Below are positions 8,339-17,920 of a DNA stretch of 64,000 nt, in pieces. The notes beneath the pieces were generated by a model. It did no database searches. It had not been told where the DNA came from and saw only the letters and a program-made list of their open reading frames with translations. Made by a program: the position numbers and the translations under genes. The stretch lies in assembly GCF_900142765.1 (NCBI RefSeq), contig NZ_FRCB01000004.1, positions 1 through 64,000 of the forward strand, read 5' to 3'. This DNA comes from Roseovarius litoreus (lineage in GTDB: Bacteria > Pseudomonadota > Alphaproteobacteria > Rhodobacterales > Rhodobacteraceae). The first letter of the stretch is position 1, and every line of letters begins with the position of its first letter.

Positions 8339-10180
8339 CTAAGGGCGCTTGACACTTAACAAAAAGCCAGTCTCCGCGCCAGGAATGCGTATCTTGCTGT
8401 AAGCATCGGAAGTCGCATCATAGAAGAGTGGTCCTTGCACATCAGGATCTTGCGTCCCTGGAACGCTAGCGCGCAGGCTCATCCCGACGTCGCGTGCCCC
8501 CTGCACATTCCAAGGCAGACCGATTGTTAACTGCCCCGGAAACGGCGCACTACTGGCTGCGATCGCGTCCGGGTAGTAGCGGTAAAGTCTACGAAATTCA
8601 TCGTTCGCATTCAGTGAGACCGGCATGCGAAACAGCAGCAACTTTTGGGTACCAACTGTCTCGTAACTGAACCGCTGCAGCGCATCTGGCGGCATTGCAA
8701 GCGGCCCGGTCAACATAAATGGCGTCGACATGCGCGCCATAGCCAACCCGGACCCCGCATAGGAAGCGAATGTATCGTTGAGCGCCCGCATCATCTGGTC
8801 CTGCGCCAGCTGCGCCCGCGCACCGATCTCCACCACGAGCGCCTCATGCGCCTCGCTACCCACAACATAGCCTTCTGGAGGCACGTCTCGCACCGCAATA
8901 CCAGGCCCGAAACCAATCCCTAGATCGCCCCGGATCTCAAGCCCATCCACAGTATCAACATACGCAAGTTCTGCACGCAATGGGAGCGTGTTACCTGGAT
9001 ATTGATCTGTATCGTATTCAATGATCTGACCCCGGTATGCACGGTCCAGAACCATCTCGGTGACGGCAGGCGCGACTCCTCGGCGTTCCAGGCTGGTGAT
9101 CAGCCCGCCGGTGCGGTCGCGCGGTCCCACAAGGCGCTCGGTCAGCCGCAGTGTTCCCGCAAGGCTTAGGCGGCCCGCGCTGCCGGTCTGGTCGGGAAAA
9201 AGCTTGAACCGCAGTTCGTCGATTGTCCAATGGGCCGGAACCTGCGTGGCAAGATATTGATCGAGCGCAGGTTCCCCACTCCCGAACCTTTCTGGACCGG
9301 TCTCACCACTGAGTATCATATCATCTTCCACCGCCGTATTGGTTGCGCCTGACGGGACGGTGGCTAATTCATCCGGCGGGACCGCCCGTTTCTGGGTCAG
9401 ATCGTAGACCTCAAGCACCAAGTCGAACTGCGATCCGTCAGGGCCGAATGTCACGTGTGGGGCCTCGCCAGACTGGCAGGGAGCGATGCTGCGGCATGTA
9501 TAGCCCACAGAGGGGATGTAATTCACACAGAACCTGTTTGACTCCATGTGCCATGCGATACGTGTTTCGCTACCATTGTAATATGCGCTGCCGTGCCCAC
9601 CCGGCTCAAGCGCGAGTGTCTCCGTTACACCGGTAACCGTGGCCGTCGTAATGCTGCGTCCGGTCAACCAGCGGTTCAACACCTCTGCCGGAAGCGGCTG
9701 GCCCGGCGATTGACACAAAGGTGGCGGACTTGCCAGGGACCTCTTTTTTACGGACAGGATAGTCGATGTAATGGTTCCCGCGCCATCGATCATGCCGAAG
9801 GCACCATCCCGTCCCAGACAGTGCACGATCCTGTGGCATACCCAGTTTTGAGCATCGTCATAGCTCTGGCAGAACCGTCCTTCATTTACGACCCACAGAC
9901 CCTCGGTAGTCTTGCCCGTCGAAGTGGTGAAAGCAGCGCTCGTCTGCGTTCCTGGGGCGGACAGCGCCCCAATTTCGATTGTCCAAGGTTTTCCGGACGA
10001 TGTTATCCCGTTCAGCTTTGCCCTAGAGAATTGTTCCGCTATTTCTCTTGAGCTAAGCGCGCCGCCCATGTCGCCGCAATGGTTAAGTTGAGCGGACACC
10101 GCGCCGCTTGAAAAAATGAATATGCCCGCGAGCATCATCAAACGCAAAATAAGATTATGCAGAAGTTTCGGAAACCACAT
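8339..10180 (-). CDS. Large secreted protein with duplicated Cys-rich module, unknown function
   Basis: A 613-residue protein. The N-terminus carries a Sec signal peptide ending near SSGAVSAQ. Two similar modules follow. The first (about residues 42-125) runs from SREIAEQFSRAKLNG to CQSYDDAQNWVCHRIVHC; the second (about residues 165-240) runs from LNRWLTGRSI to CVNYIPSVGYTCRSIAPC. Both share a short W-containing strand, 'NRFC.xY', a mid-module Cys and a terminal IxxC. Residues 270-613 form a separate beta-rich domain that I cannot classify. It is isolated, next to an IS remnant and an integrase remnant, and its base composition is less GC-rich than that of the core genes. Export is well supported; function is not. 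Confidence 0.6.
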   Translation of the reverse strand: MWFPKLLHNLILRLMMLAGIFIFSSGAVSAQLNHCGDMGGALSSREIAEQFSRAKLNGITSSGKPWTIEIGALSAPGTQTSAAFTTSTGKTTEGLWVVNEGRFCQSYDDAQNWVCHRIVHCLGRDGAFGMIDGAGTITSTILSVKKRSLASPPPLCQSPGQPLPAEVLNRWLTGRSITTATVTGVTETLALEPGGHGSAYYNGSETRIAWHMESNRFCVNYIPSVGYTCRSIAPCQSGEAPHVTFGPDGSQFDLVLEVYDLTQKRAVPPDELATVPSGATNTAVEDDMILSGETGPERFGSGEPALDQYLATQVPAHWTIDELRFKLFPDQTGSAGRLSLAGTLRLTERLVGPRDRTGGLITSLERRGVAPAVTEMVLDRAYRGQIIEYDTDQYPGNTLPLRAELAYVDTVDGLEIRGDLGIGFGPGIAVRDVPPEGYVVGSEAHEALVVEIGARAQLAQDQMMRALNDTFASYAGSGLAMARMSTPFMLTGPLAMPPDALQRFSYETVGTQKLLLFRMPVSLNANDEFRRLYRYYPDAIAASSAPFPGQLTIGLPWNVQGARDVGMSLRASVPGTQDPDVQGPLFYDATSDAYSKIRIPGAETGFLLSVKRP

Positions 10181-10424
10181 TCCAGAAGCAATCCCGTCTT
10201 TATCATCAATTCACTTAATTTCGTAATTCAGCCCAAAATTCTATCTTCAGTCAACCTGAAGCTATTGACCGCATGTTGTGGGGATTCTTGAATATGGCAA
10301 TGATTTGAACTAAAAGGTTTGGGCTCGAAGCCAACCTTGGATGCAATGCGGCATCATGTGATATGATGTCTTGTAAACGTTGGGTTGTCGATTTGGGAGG
10401 GCGTGGTGGACCGGAGGTTCCATC
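10181..10424. promoter_or_regulatory. AT-rich leader upstream of the 613-residue secreted protein gene
   Basis: This is one of the most AT-rich stretches in the window. It lies directly upstream of the leftward secreted-protein gene and must contain its promoter. No ribosome binding site or open frame of note occurs until the integrase remnant at 10425. Individual promoter boxes cannot be assigned with confidence. Confidence 0.35.
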
Positions 10425-10544
10425 ATGGAACACCAAAGTTACCCGACATTCGCGCACTGCGCCCAGCCAGGCACAAAAGGCCGGATCGCCGGCCAGAAAC
10501 GGCCATTGAAGCCGAAACACGTCTGGGCGATAAGGGTGTGGCTA
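10425..10544 (+). pseudogene. Integrase (tyrosine recombinase) N-terminal remnant
   Basis: From ATG 10425 the frame reads about 40 residues including TKGRIAGQKRPLKPKHVWAI and RV. This matches the conserved opening (WNKGRxxGQKxPLKPKxVWAIRxRL) that I recall for a family of plasmid- and island-borne site-specific integrases in Rhizobiales and Rhodobacterales. Full-length members are about 200 residues and carry R-H-R-Y catalytic residues; none is present here. After residue 40 the sequence diverges, and the frame closes at about 10649. The assignment rests on recalled family sequence and should be confirmed by a search. Confidence 0.55.
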
Positions 10545-10875
10545 TGCATTATCCCACGAATGGCAGCATCGAGCCCAAACTACCAAATGCTGCGATCTGC
10601 ACCGATCTCTGCAAAGCCGACCAAAGCCGTTATTCGAAGAGCTTGGTGAGTTTGTCTCGTGATAGATGGTGGCGATTTGGCTGCCCTCTCAGAGGGTTAC
10701 ACGTTGCCGTGTGCAGTGTGTGTTCATTCTTCGATCGCGAAAATCTGCTGTCGCACGGCTTTCGTATCGCAATCGGATTGCCAGACAGAGGTATTGGTGG
10801 CGTCCAGAACGCGGAGGAAATGAGTGCGGCGGCGGTTGAGGCTATGCTCGACGCCGATACATGCCTCGAGTAATA
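10545..10875. other. Decayed sequence after the integrase remnant
   Basis: About 330 bases between the integrase remnant and the stop of the next gene. One plus-strand frame stays open from 10385 to 10873, but its product resembles nothing I know. It spans the remnant in a different frame, so I treat it as chance. It may be the eroded tail of the integrase or of a neighbouring mobile gene. Confidence 0.3.
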
Positions 10876-11931
10876 TCACGATTTGCGTGCGTAGAACGAA
10901 CATCCGTTTGAATCGCGGCCTCGCAGGATAAGCGCCTGATCATCCACTCTAGCTTCAGTTCTGACCGTACCAAAGAGAAAGCCGAAGTTTGCCACTCCAG
11001 ATATGTTGCGACCGCGCAGCGTTGCGTTCAGGCGTGCACGGAGACCCTGGGAATTGACGAGGGTGCCAGTGTAGTTCAACCCGCCAGCATGTCTCATTGT
11101 CATGTTGCCGGTGATCCTCGTGCGACCTAGCTTGCTGTTAGCGCCACAATTTGTGGTGTACCTCCAATTGCCGGACATATTTCTAGGTCCAAGTGCAATG
11201 GGGGGAGGAGGCTTGTACGCCCTCGCATTGGCGTCGTCTTTCAACCACTCGTCCAAGGCCAGCTGGCTTTGATCCTTGAGTGCAGCCAGTTGCGAGGTGT
11301 TCAGATAGCCCGTGGGCTCGGCCGACATGGATGACTGCCAAGACCTGATGGCTCCTCGGGTCCCTCGTCCGATGGCGCCATCTACACCATTCGGGTCGTG
11401 CCCGATGACCAACAAACGCGCTTGGAGGTCCCTAATGGCCTGTCTATCCAAATCGAGCTCGCGCTCTGTCGCTTCGGAGCCAACAGGCATCGAGAGTAGG
11501 GGCTCCTCTGGTTCTAATGTGAGCGTGGGAAGAGTATCCTGCTCGATTACCTCGTCGCCTTCATTGTTGGAGTTGCCGGGATCCAATGGCGTTGTCTCAG
11601 GGACAGCAGGTACCACCATCTTTTCCGTGGCCGCGGTTTCGCTTTCTTCAGCGTCCTGCAACACGGCATTGAGGTTGGCGACGTCCAGACCTTCGATCTC
11701 TTCCTTGAGGATGATCTGCAGTGCCAAGTCTGAGGCCGGATAGTCCGCTACGATCTGGTTCAGGATGCTTCGGACGCTCTCGTAGGTCGTCTTCTGCATC
11801 TCAGGAGGCAAGCCTTCGGCCGACTGATAGATGATGTTCGCAGTCTCGAAAAGAGCCTCTTCCGGGCCGGCCAAAACCGGTTTAGCCATCAGAACGGCCA
11901 GCGATGCGGTCGCGATAAATCGACAAATCAA
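10876..11931 (-). CDS. Secreted peptidoglycan-binding domain protein
   Basis: A 351-residue exported protein (signal peptide MICRFIATASLAVLMAKPVLAG). Residues 23-90 form a helical module (EALFETANIIYQSAEG then SVRSILNQIVADYPASDLA). The same module, in the same order, opens the giant protein encoded divergently next door. A variable acidic linker follows. A PF01471-type peptidoglycan-binding domain spans about residues 160-215 (IRDLQARLLVIGHDPNGVDG, then GRGTRGAIRSWQ). The C-terminal 110 residues are beta-rich with Cys pairs (TTNCGANSKLGRTRITGN near the start, NGCSFYARKS at the end). No catalytic residues are recognised. Likely a periplasmic or wall-associated structural or binding protein. 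Confidence 0.7.
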   Translation of the reverse strand: MICRFIATASLAVLMAKPVLAGPEEALFETANIIYQSAEGLPPEMQKTTYESVRSILNQIVADYPASDLALQIILKEEIEGLDVANLNAVLQDAEESETAATEKMVVPAVPETTPLDPGNSNNEGDEVIEQDTLPTLTLEPEEPLLSMPVGSEATERELDLDRQAIRDLQARLLVIGHDPNGVDGAIGRGTRGAIRSWQSSMSAEPTGYLNTSQLAALKDQSQLALDEWLKDDANARAYKPPPPIALGPRNMSGNWRYTTNCGANSKLGRTRITGNMTMRHAGGLNYTGTLVNSQGLRARLNATLRGRNISGVANFGFLFGTVRTEARVDDQALILRGRDSNGCSFYARKS

Positions 11932-12140
11932 AACGTTTTCCCTCGATCAACTCTGAGAAGACTAGACGAGCAACCGTCAGTCTGTCATCGATTTTCTCCT
12001 CAGGTCGTCCCTTTCGCAACTGGCGCAGGAGAAGTTTTTTTCTGGAAATTACTCGCCATCTACGCAAACGTGACCCGAGGGAACCAAGTCGGCCGTCATT
12101 TCACGGCCTCGTCGAGTGTTTGAATGGTCGGGGGCTTTTA
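11932..12140. promoter_or_regulatory. Divergent promoter region between two peptidoglycan-binding protein genes
   Basis: This 209-base gap separates two divergently transcribed genes that share an N-terminal module. It is AT-richer than the coding sequence and has no gene. A shared regulatory region for both genes is the natural reading. The rightward gene has a GGGGG ribosome binding site just before ATG 12141. Confidence 0.45.
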
Positions 12141-15100
12141 ATGAAGCGATTCTTGCAGCGGCGGCATACCATCATCTGTGCTGTCATCCTCTTTGCCGGT
12201 CCACTGGCGGCCCAGGAGGACCCCAATGCACTCATGAATGATGCCATCTCGCTCTACACCTCGGCGATGACCACAAGTGGTGAGGATAGATTTCTTCTCC
12301 TCCAAGAGGTCGATGGAATTCTGACGAGGATTGAGACCGAGTTTCCTGACTCTGCGCCAGCTTCCGTGATGCAACTCGGAATACCGCTTGGACCAATAGA
12401 CCTGAACACCTTGGAAGCCGAACTGGCGGCCAGTGAGCCGAAGCTTGCCGACCGTTTGTCAGGTGAACTGGCTGACCAGTGGAAGATCCTGCAAGAGAGA
12501 TCGCCGGCCGTCGCGGCCACTGTAGAGGACACCCTCAGGAAGGTTGCCGGTTCCGCCGCCAATGAGACGAAGGAGGAGCTCTACGTTAAGGTGAGCTACT
12601 ATGTAATGGCCGCCTTCTACTTCGTGACAGAGTCTTCGTTTCATGAGTTTTTCGATCCGTCAGAAACTGGAGAGCTATACAAGGCGTTCGTTACGAGTCG
12701 CGGCCTCGATACGGCTTTGAGCGACTTTGGCCGTTCCGGCGCTACCGATATCGCCTTAGGCATCGCGCTCGATTTTGGTTCATCCACAATCGCGGATTCT
12801 GTCGTCGAGAACTCTCCAGAAATGAGCTCGAGCACTCGAACTCTGGTCCATGCCGCGATCAAAGCGACAATCACTGAGGTTCTTCTCGCTGTTCAGGCAT
12901 CGAAGGATGCCACGAAGATCCCGGGACTAGGCATCAAGCGCGTTTCCGATCTTGTCGAGATATTGGTGACCACGCGCGGTCTCGCCGCGGATGTCGACAG
13001 GGCTCTGGCCGAGACGGCTCTCCGTATGCAGACCTTGGCCCAGTTGACCGTCTCCTATCGCGAACTGGAGGGTGTGCAGGACATCATCACCTCGACACGG
13101 CAGAACCTCGCATCCGAACTCGAAGGGGCCGTCGGGAAAGACGACGCCAAAGCCGTCAGCGACATCATGCTTCTCGGCTGGGCGGCGCTGACTGCCGAAT
13201 TCGAGGGAGAGACCGCGCAGGCCGAGAACCTGCACGACCTCCTCCTATCGCGGGGCAATGTGGACAGTATGCCCACGATCTGGAACGCTCCCGATCTTGC
13301 GGTCTATCTCGCGAAAGGCTTCACCGACAGTCCGAAGCGTGCCGCCGAAATCATGATCGGTCTGACTGAACTCTCGAAATACTCGAAGCCGCCAGAGCAA
13401 ATGGAGATGGTAACCACACCGTCCACCAGCCCGGACCTCGCGGGGACCCAGATTGCCCCGGACGGGTTTTTGGGGCCTGGCGCGGAGCTAAAGGCCGATG
13501 GGGTCACCGTGGCCAGCGAAAAGGCACCATCTAGACCTTCGCAAACCGCATTGTTCGAAGCGCTGCCCGATGGCGTTTATAGCGTGGAAAGTGAAGTTTG
13601 CGCACGTCAAGGTGAGGCCATTATCGAAACGTTGGATCGCGATTTCCGCATACTACGCCGACCACAGATCTGGCTGTTCGATTTAACGTGTAGCATCGTA
13701 GATGCGACGGAATCAGAAGACGCCACCGAAGTTGCCGCGAACTGCAATGCTGAGGGAGTCTTTGAGGAGCGCGTGTTCCGGTGGCAGGTCACTGGGCCTC
13801 AAAGCTTCATCGAATTCAATGCGAATGTTGAGCCGAAAGCGTATCAGCTTTGTGAAGATACAAACAGGGAAACCCTGCAGGCAACTTCAACTGAATGGAA
13901 CGCTGCGATTGCCGTAGAATCGAGTAACGTTTCGCACATCTGTTTTGCTGAACCCTCACGAAGCTGCCTGGAAGAGTCTGAAGCTCCGGAGGAAGCCATA
14001 AGATTCATCGAAGCGCAGCAAGCGCTTGGGTACGGTTATGGACTGATACCCGTGGATTTCAAGGAGCTTGGGAAAGTGGATATCGCCTACCTAATGGCTC
14101 CCAATGCTGCGGGAACGATTTATCCCAGACTCGTAAACACGACACCTGAGTCCATCACTTCTCCGCAGTTTCCGGATTGGGAACTCAGAAAGGCAGCCGA
14201 GAGTGGTGATCGAGAAGCGGTTTCGGTCCTGCGACAGTATCCCGATTCTTCGGGTTGGAACCCACTCGTGCTCGGCATGCGTGTCCTGCCGAATGGGTAT
14301 CAGAGGTTTTCGCTGGTGATGCCATACACCGAATTCTGCCGCGCCTGTCCCTATGTCGCCTATGGGGTGAATGTGGTTGACTACGACCAAAGTGGTCAGT
14401 TTCGATCATTCGAGAGCCGTGGTGTCTTCGACGCACGTGACCTCAAACCGAAGTGGAATACCCAATTTACGGCCGAGGATGCTCGGCGGGTGCCCGCCCT
14501 CATCCAGTATTTTCTCAACATCCGCGGTTACGACGCAGGCCCCATGGATGGTGCAATAGGCCCCCGAACACAGGCTGCTCTTGCGGATTTCCAGAGAGAA
14601 AACAGTGTTAGCGACGGTTCTGGCCGCGTCGATCAAGCCACCCTGAATGCCTTAGTGGATCAAGATACGATGTTCAGCAACGGCGCCTCGAGGAGCACAA
14701 ACTCAAGCGACGCCAATTACGCGGCAGGCGTCGCCGGGAAGTTCTCAACAGGAGGAGAATTCACGCAGTGGGTACAAGTGGCTTCCCAAAACACGCTTTC
14801 TGAAGCACGAGAGTTCGCACTGCAGCAAGGCGACGGAGCGAGAATATTTCGAACTTCGAACGGATGGTACGCGGTTACTCTCGGGCTGCTCAACGATCCC
14901 GAGTTTGACTATCTGCCGACAATGGTGAGAGAAAATGGCTTGCCAATGGACACTTTCCTGACCACGGGCGAAACATATGTCGAGGAAATGTCGCTTTTCG
15001 CGGGAGGTGCTAAACCTGCTCCAGCGTTCGTCAAGACCGAGGTAATTGGACCGGCCGAGACATTCGTTGATCAATGGTACGAAACTGGAACCGTCACTGA

Positions 15101-17150
15101 AGTAGTCGGAGAGGTCACTGCAGGGCAAGAGTTGACTATTTGGGGCCAGCCGCGTGACGGACGTTGTTACGTTAGTCCGAATGAAGGCGTGTATGTCTAT
15201 TGTGCAGATACGATGGCGTTTTCGGGAACGGCTGCGGTCGGCGGAGACGACAGCGCACGCGACGCCTCGCTACAAGATTCTGAACCCGAGGCGCCACCAG
15301 TTGGCCTGGCCGGGACCGAGCCGGTGCTCGGACCCGTTCAGCACACAGCAGATGAAATCGCCAGGGCGAACTACGAGCATTTGAGGGCCCAGGTCTCGGA
15401 CCGCTTTCACACGCTCGAACGCTTCGTGATCGCCAACCGGTTCGAAGACAACAAGGATGTCATCGCCTTGCTCGCGCACCCCCTGCTAATGGGTATCGAC
15501 AATTCGGCCTCGGCCGAGGATATGCGCCCCCGGATAAGCGACTTTCTGCGGCAAATGGCAGGCCTGCTCGACTTGACCGAGGACGATCTCCGGCTGTTGA
15601 GCGATGGCCGAAACAGCTATCAAGCCTTCACGATCGACTACTTGGAAGTCTCCGAAGGGTCGGGCTGGTCGCTCGCAGGCCCCTACGAGAAAGAGTTTCA
15701 CGTCGCCGGGCTGGACGGGGACTCCATCGAGAAATGGATCAATGTCGACGGGCGGGAGTACGTATTCGACACCTCGTCGGCACCTCCTCGCATCATCAAC
15801 TACGATCGCAATTCTGGGACCTTCAACTACGGCAGTGATCCGAACACGCCCCTGCACGTCGCATTGGACATTATGCCCTGGCTCCACTGGGGGACCGGAC
15901 CGGATGACACCTCGAGCTTCGAGGAAAGATACGCCCTAATGCGAGGCGCGAAAATGCTGCAAGTGTGGTTGAGGCTATTTAATCCGATCGACTCGATCGC
16001 GTTCGATCTGGAGCGCGTTGGCGGTGACAATCTAATGACTGGTCCGGCTCAAGCGATGTTGCAGCGTGAGAGGCAGGCTGAAGCGAGGACCGACGCAACT
16101 TCATCGCGTCGGCTGAACCTAACCGAAGCTAACCGGCAGCGAGAAAGCCTGTCTTTGTCCGCTGACGCGACCAAAGGCGAGGATTTCAAACAAGATCGGT
16201 CTCAAGAGACTGAAAAAGTGGATATGCCCGCACAGCGAGCGTGTGTAAGCCCTGCGCAACCGATAGCTCGACAGGTTGTTAGGAACGCGCCAACAGCGGC
16301 GGTCGAGAGGGTCAGCCATCTTGACGAGCACGGTTTCGTCCCCGGGCCTCCTGCGTTCAGCATGCCGAGAATTGGCGACCTGCGGAACAATGATGACACA
16401 TCTATCGTGTTAGCGGTGCTTGATCGAAGCACAGCACTTGCCGCCCTTAAAGAGACAGTTATTGGCGCTTGGTATATCAATCCAAGCATTCCGACGATTT
16501 CGAACGACCTGCGGGTATCTGAAGACAAGCTGCCATTGTTGCAGAACGAACTTGAGAGGCTGGTTCGGGTTAGCGAGCCCGCTTCTGTAGCCATAGCCGT
16601 AGATGCAATCGACTGCATCTCGCAGTTCAAATTTGACCAAACGCGTAGTCCCTTTAGAACGGATGCGCTAGAAGAGCTGCGCTTTGTCGCCTCCCTCGGC
16701 TATCGGGCGATTACCCTTTGGCAATCTGGCGTCTCAGGCTCTGATGTCGGGCCGGTCCCCATTATGAGCTTTGGGTTCCCACCTGCCGGATGGAACCCAA
16801 AGATGCCGGAACTCGATCCCGAGGGCATCATGATTGGACGCATTGGCGTCGCCGAGGTTCGTGGGATTTTTCAGACGGACACTACCGCCGAGGTCGAGTT
16901 TACCTTGAGTTCTGAGGACCTGCCTCCAACGATCTACGATGGCACAGGAACAAGTCCTTCCTTCGACCTAGAACTAGATTCCGTCGTGGCCCGCGCTATC
17001 GACTTGGGGTTGGGAACCAGGGCCATAATTGCGTTTCCTTCGCTCGCAGGATTGGAGCGAATGAATGTCGATATGAGCGATCCAAGCCGTGTCTACACGG
17101 CTGTCTTTCGCAAGTACGATGATGGCTGGCGGTTCTTCTCGGTTCGATAG
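12141..17150 (+). CDS. Giant secreted multidomain protein with peptidoglycan-binding domain
   Basis: A 1669-residue exported protein starting at ATG 12141 (signal peptide MKRFLQRRHTIICAVILFAG, then PLAAQ). Residues 25-95 repeat the helical module of the divergently encoded neighbour (NALMNDAISLYTSAM, then ILTRIETEFPDSAPAS). Long helical and unclassified regions follow to about residue 770. A peptidoglycan-binding domain lies at about 775-845 (QYFLNIRGYDAGPMDGAIGP, then TQAALADFQ). A SPOR-like segment follows at about 868-950 (FTQWVQVASQNTLSEAREFA) and an SH3-like beta segment at about 980-1027. The C-terminal 600 residues show no family that I know. No membrane helix or catalytic motif is visible after the signal peptide. 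Third-position GC is visibly lower than in the core genes, suggesting acquisition. Confidence 0.7.
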   Translation: MKRFLQRRHTIICAVILFAGPLAAQEDPNALMNDAISLYTSAMTTSGEDRFLLLQEVDGILTRIETEFPDSAPASVMQLGIPLGPIDLNTLEAELAASEPKLADRLSGELADQWKILQERSPAVAATVEDTLRKVAGSAANETKEELYVKVSYYVMAAFYFVTESSFHEFFDPSETGELYKAFVTSRGLDTALSDFGRSGATDIALGIALDFGSSTIADSVVENSPEMSSSTRTLVHAAIKATITEVLLAVQASKDATKIPGLGIKRVSDLVEILVTTRGLAADVDRALAETALRMQTLAQLTVSYRELEGVQDIITSTRQNLASELEGAVGKDDAKAVSDIMLLGWAALTAEFEGETAQAENLHDLLLSRGNVDSMPTIWNAPDLAVYLAKGFTDSPKRAAEIMIGLTELSKYSKPPEQMEMVTTPSTSPDLAGTQIAPDGFLGPGAELKADGVTVASEKAPSRPSQTALFEALPDGVYSVESEVCARQGEAIIETLDRDFRILRRPQIWLFDLTCSIVDATESEDATEVAANCNAEGVFEERVFRWQVTGPQSFIEFNANVEPKAYQLCEDTNRETLQATSTEWNAAIAVESSNVSHICFAEPSRSCLEESEAPEEAIRFIEAQQALGYGYGLIPVDFKELGKVDIAYLMAPNAAGTIYPRLVNTTPESITSPQFPDWELRKAAESGDREAVSVLRQYPDSSGWNPLVLGMRVLPNGYQRFSLVMPYTEFCRACPYVAYGVNVVDYDQSGQFRSFESRGVFDARDLKPKWNTQFTAEDARRVPALIQYFLNIRGYDAGPMDGAIGPRTQAALADFQRENSVSDGSGRVDQATLNALVDQDTMFSNGASRSTNSSDANYAAGVAGKFSTGGEFTQWVQVASQNTLSEAREFALQQGDGARIFRTSNGWYAVTLGLLNDPEFDYLPTMVRENGLPMDTFLTTGETYVEEMSLFAGGAKPAPAFVKTEVIGPAETFVDQWYETGTVTEVVGEVTAGQELTIWGQPRDGRCYVSPNEGVYVYCADTMAFSGTAAVGGDDSARDASLQDSEPEAPPVGLAGTEPVLGPVQHTADEIARANYEHLRAQVSDRFHTLERFVIANRFEDNKDVIALLAHPLLMGIDNSASAEDMRPRISDFLRQMAGLLDLTEDDLRLLSDGRNSYQAFTIDYLEVSEGSGWSLAGPYEKEFHVAGLDGDSIEKWINVDGREYVFDTSSAPPRIINYDRNSGTFNYGSDPNTPLHVALDIMPWLHWGTGPDDTSSFEERYALMRGAKMLQVWLRLFNPIDSIAFDLERVGGDNLMTGPAQAMLQRERQAEARTDATSSRRLNLTEANRQRESLSLSADATKGEDFKQDRSQETEKVDMPAQRACVSPAQPIARQVVRNAPTAAVERVSHLDEHGFVPGPPAFSMPRIGDLRNNDDTSIVLAVLDRSTALAALKETVIGAWYINPSIPTISNDLRVSEDKLPLLQNELERLVRVSEPASVAIAVDAIDCISQFKFDQTRSPFRTDALEELRFVASLGYRAITLWQSGVSGSDVGPVPIMSFGFPPAGWNPKMPELDPEGIMIGRIGVAEVRGIFQTDTTAEVEFTLSSEDLPPTIYDGTGTSPSFDLELDSVVARAIDLGLGTRAIIAFPSLAGLERMNVDMSDPSRVYTAVFRKYDDGWRFFSVR

Positions 17151-17380
17151 ACATTTTGATGCTGGTAACGACCCGCGCGTGGCCGCGGTTAGAAGACCGC
17201 AACCTGTTCCGGCGCTTCGCTTAATGGTAGGTCACACGTTCTTCGTGTCGCCGCTGACCTGCCACTGAACTTTCATCCAGCCGGAACCGGCCCTGTAACG
17301 TCGGCTTTCAGCAACGCACCCGTTTCTGCTTTGTCTTAAATGTGGTATCATGGTACCGAATTCATGAAGAAGCCGAGACT

Positions 17381-17920
17381 ATGAGCAGCACACCAATAAA
17401 AGCAAAGAGGCGGGCGAGCGCGACCGTCAAAGGCACGCCTGAAGAGGGGCAGTTTGTTGAGCTGTCTCATGAAGAGGCTTTGAAAGAGGTCTTCAATACG
17501 TCGGATGCGAAACAGGCCGAGGCGCTTATGACGCACTGCATTAAGGTGCTTAAGCGCAGTGAGGCTAGCGATGACTATCCGGGAGAAGACGAACGGCAGT
17601 TCATGTTTTCGATCGTGAATGACTTAGCTCCCAGGGATGCTGTGGAACGCATGCTCGCTGTTCAGATGGGGGCCACCCACGTTGCCATGATCAGGTCTGC
17701 GCGCCTGCTTGCGAATTCTGAAACTATCGCACAGGTGCAGGCGCACTACACCGGTTATAACAAGCTGGCCCGCACCTATGCCGCCCAGGTCGAAGCGCTT
17801 CGCAAGTACCGCAACGGCGGCAAGCAGACGGTCACGGTTCAGCACGTGAACGTGGAAGGTGGCGGCCAGGCGATTGTCGGGAATGTCGATCACCGGGGGA
17901 GGGCCGTGAATGAAAGTTGA
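17381..17920 (+). CDS. Conserved hypothetical protein paired with an HGG-motif gene
   Basis: A 179-residue protein starting at MSSTPIKAKRRAS. It is mainly helical. The most conserved-looking stretch is the C-terminal third: YNKLARTYAAQVEALRKYRN, then KQTVTVQHVNVEGGGQAIVG, ending in NVDHRG. I recall this tail from many alphaproteobacterial hypothetical proteins that sit directly before a small HGG-motif protein, exactly as here. The two genes overlap by 11 bases. Such pairs are frequent in prophage-like and accessory regions. Function unknown; the repeated coupling suggests that the two products act together. Confidence 0.6.
   Translation: MSSTPIKAKRRASATVKGTPEEGQFVELSHEEALKEVFNTSDAKQAEALMTHCIKVLKRSEASDDYPGEDERQFMFSIVNDLAPRDAVERMLAVQMGATHVAMIRSARLLANSETIAQVQAHYTGYNKLARTYAAQVEALRKYRNGGKQTVTVQHVNVEGGGQAIVGNVDHRGRAVNES

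Noticed and set aside
10385..10873. A 162-codon plus-strand frame
   Set aside because: It overlaps the integrase remnant in another frame, has no recognisable domain and no convincing ribosome binding site; treated as chance.
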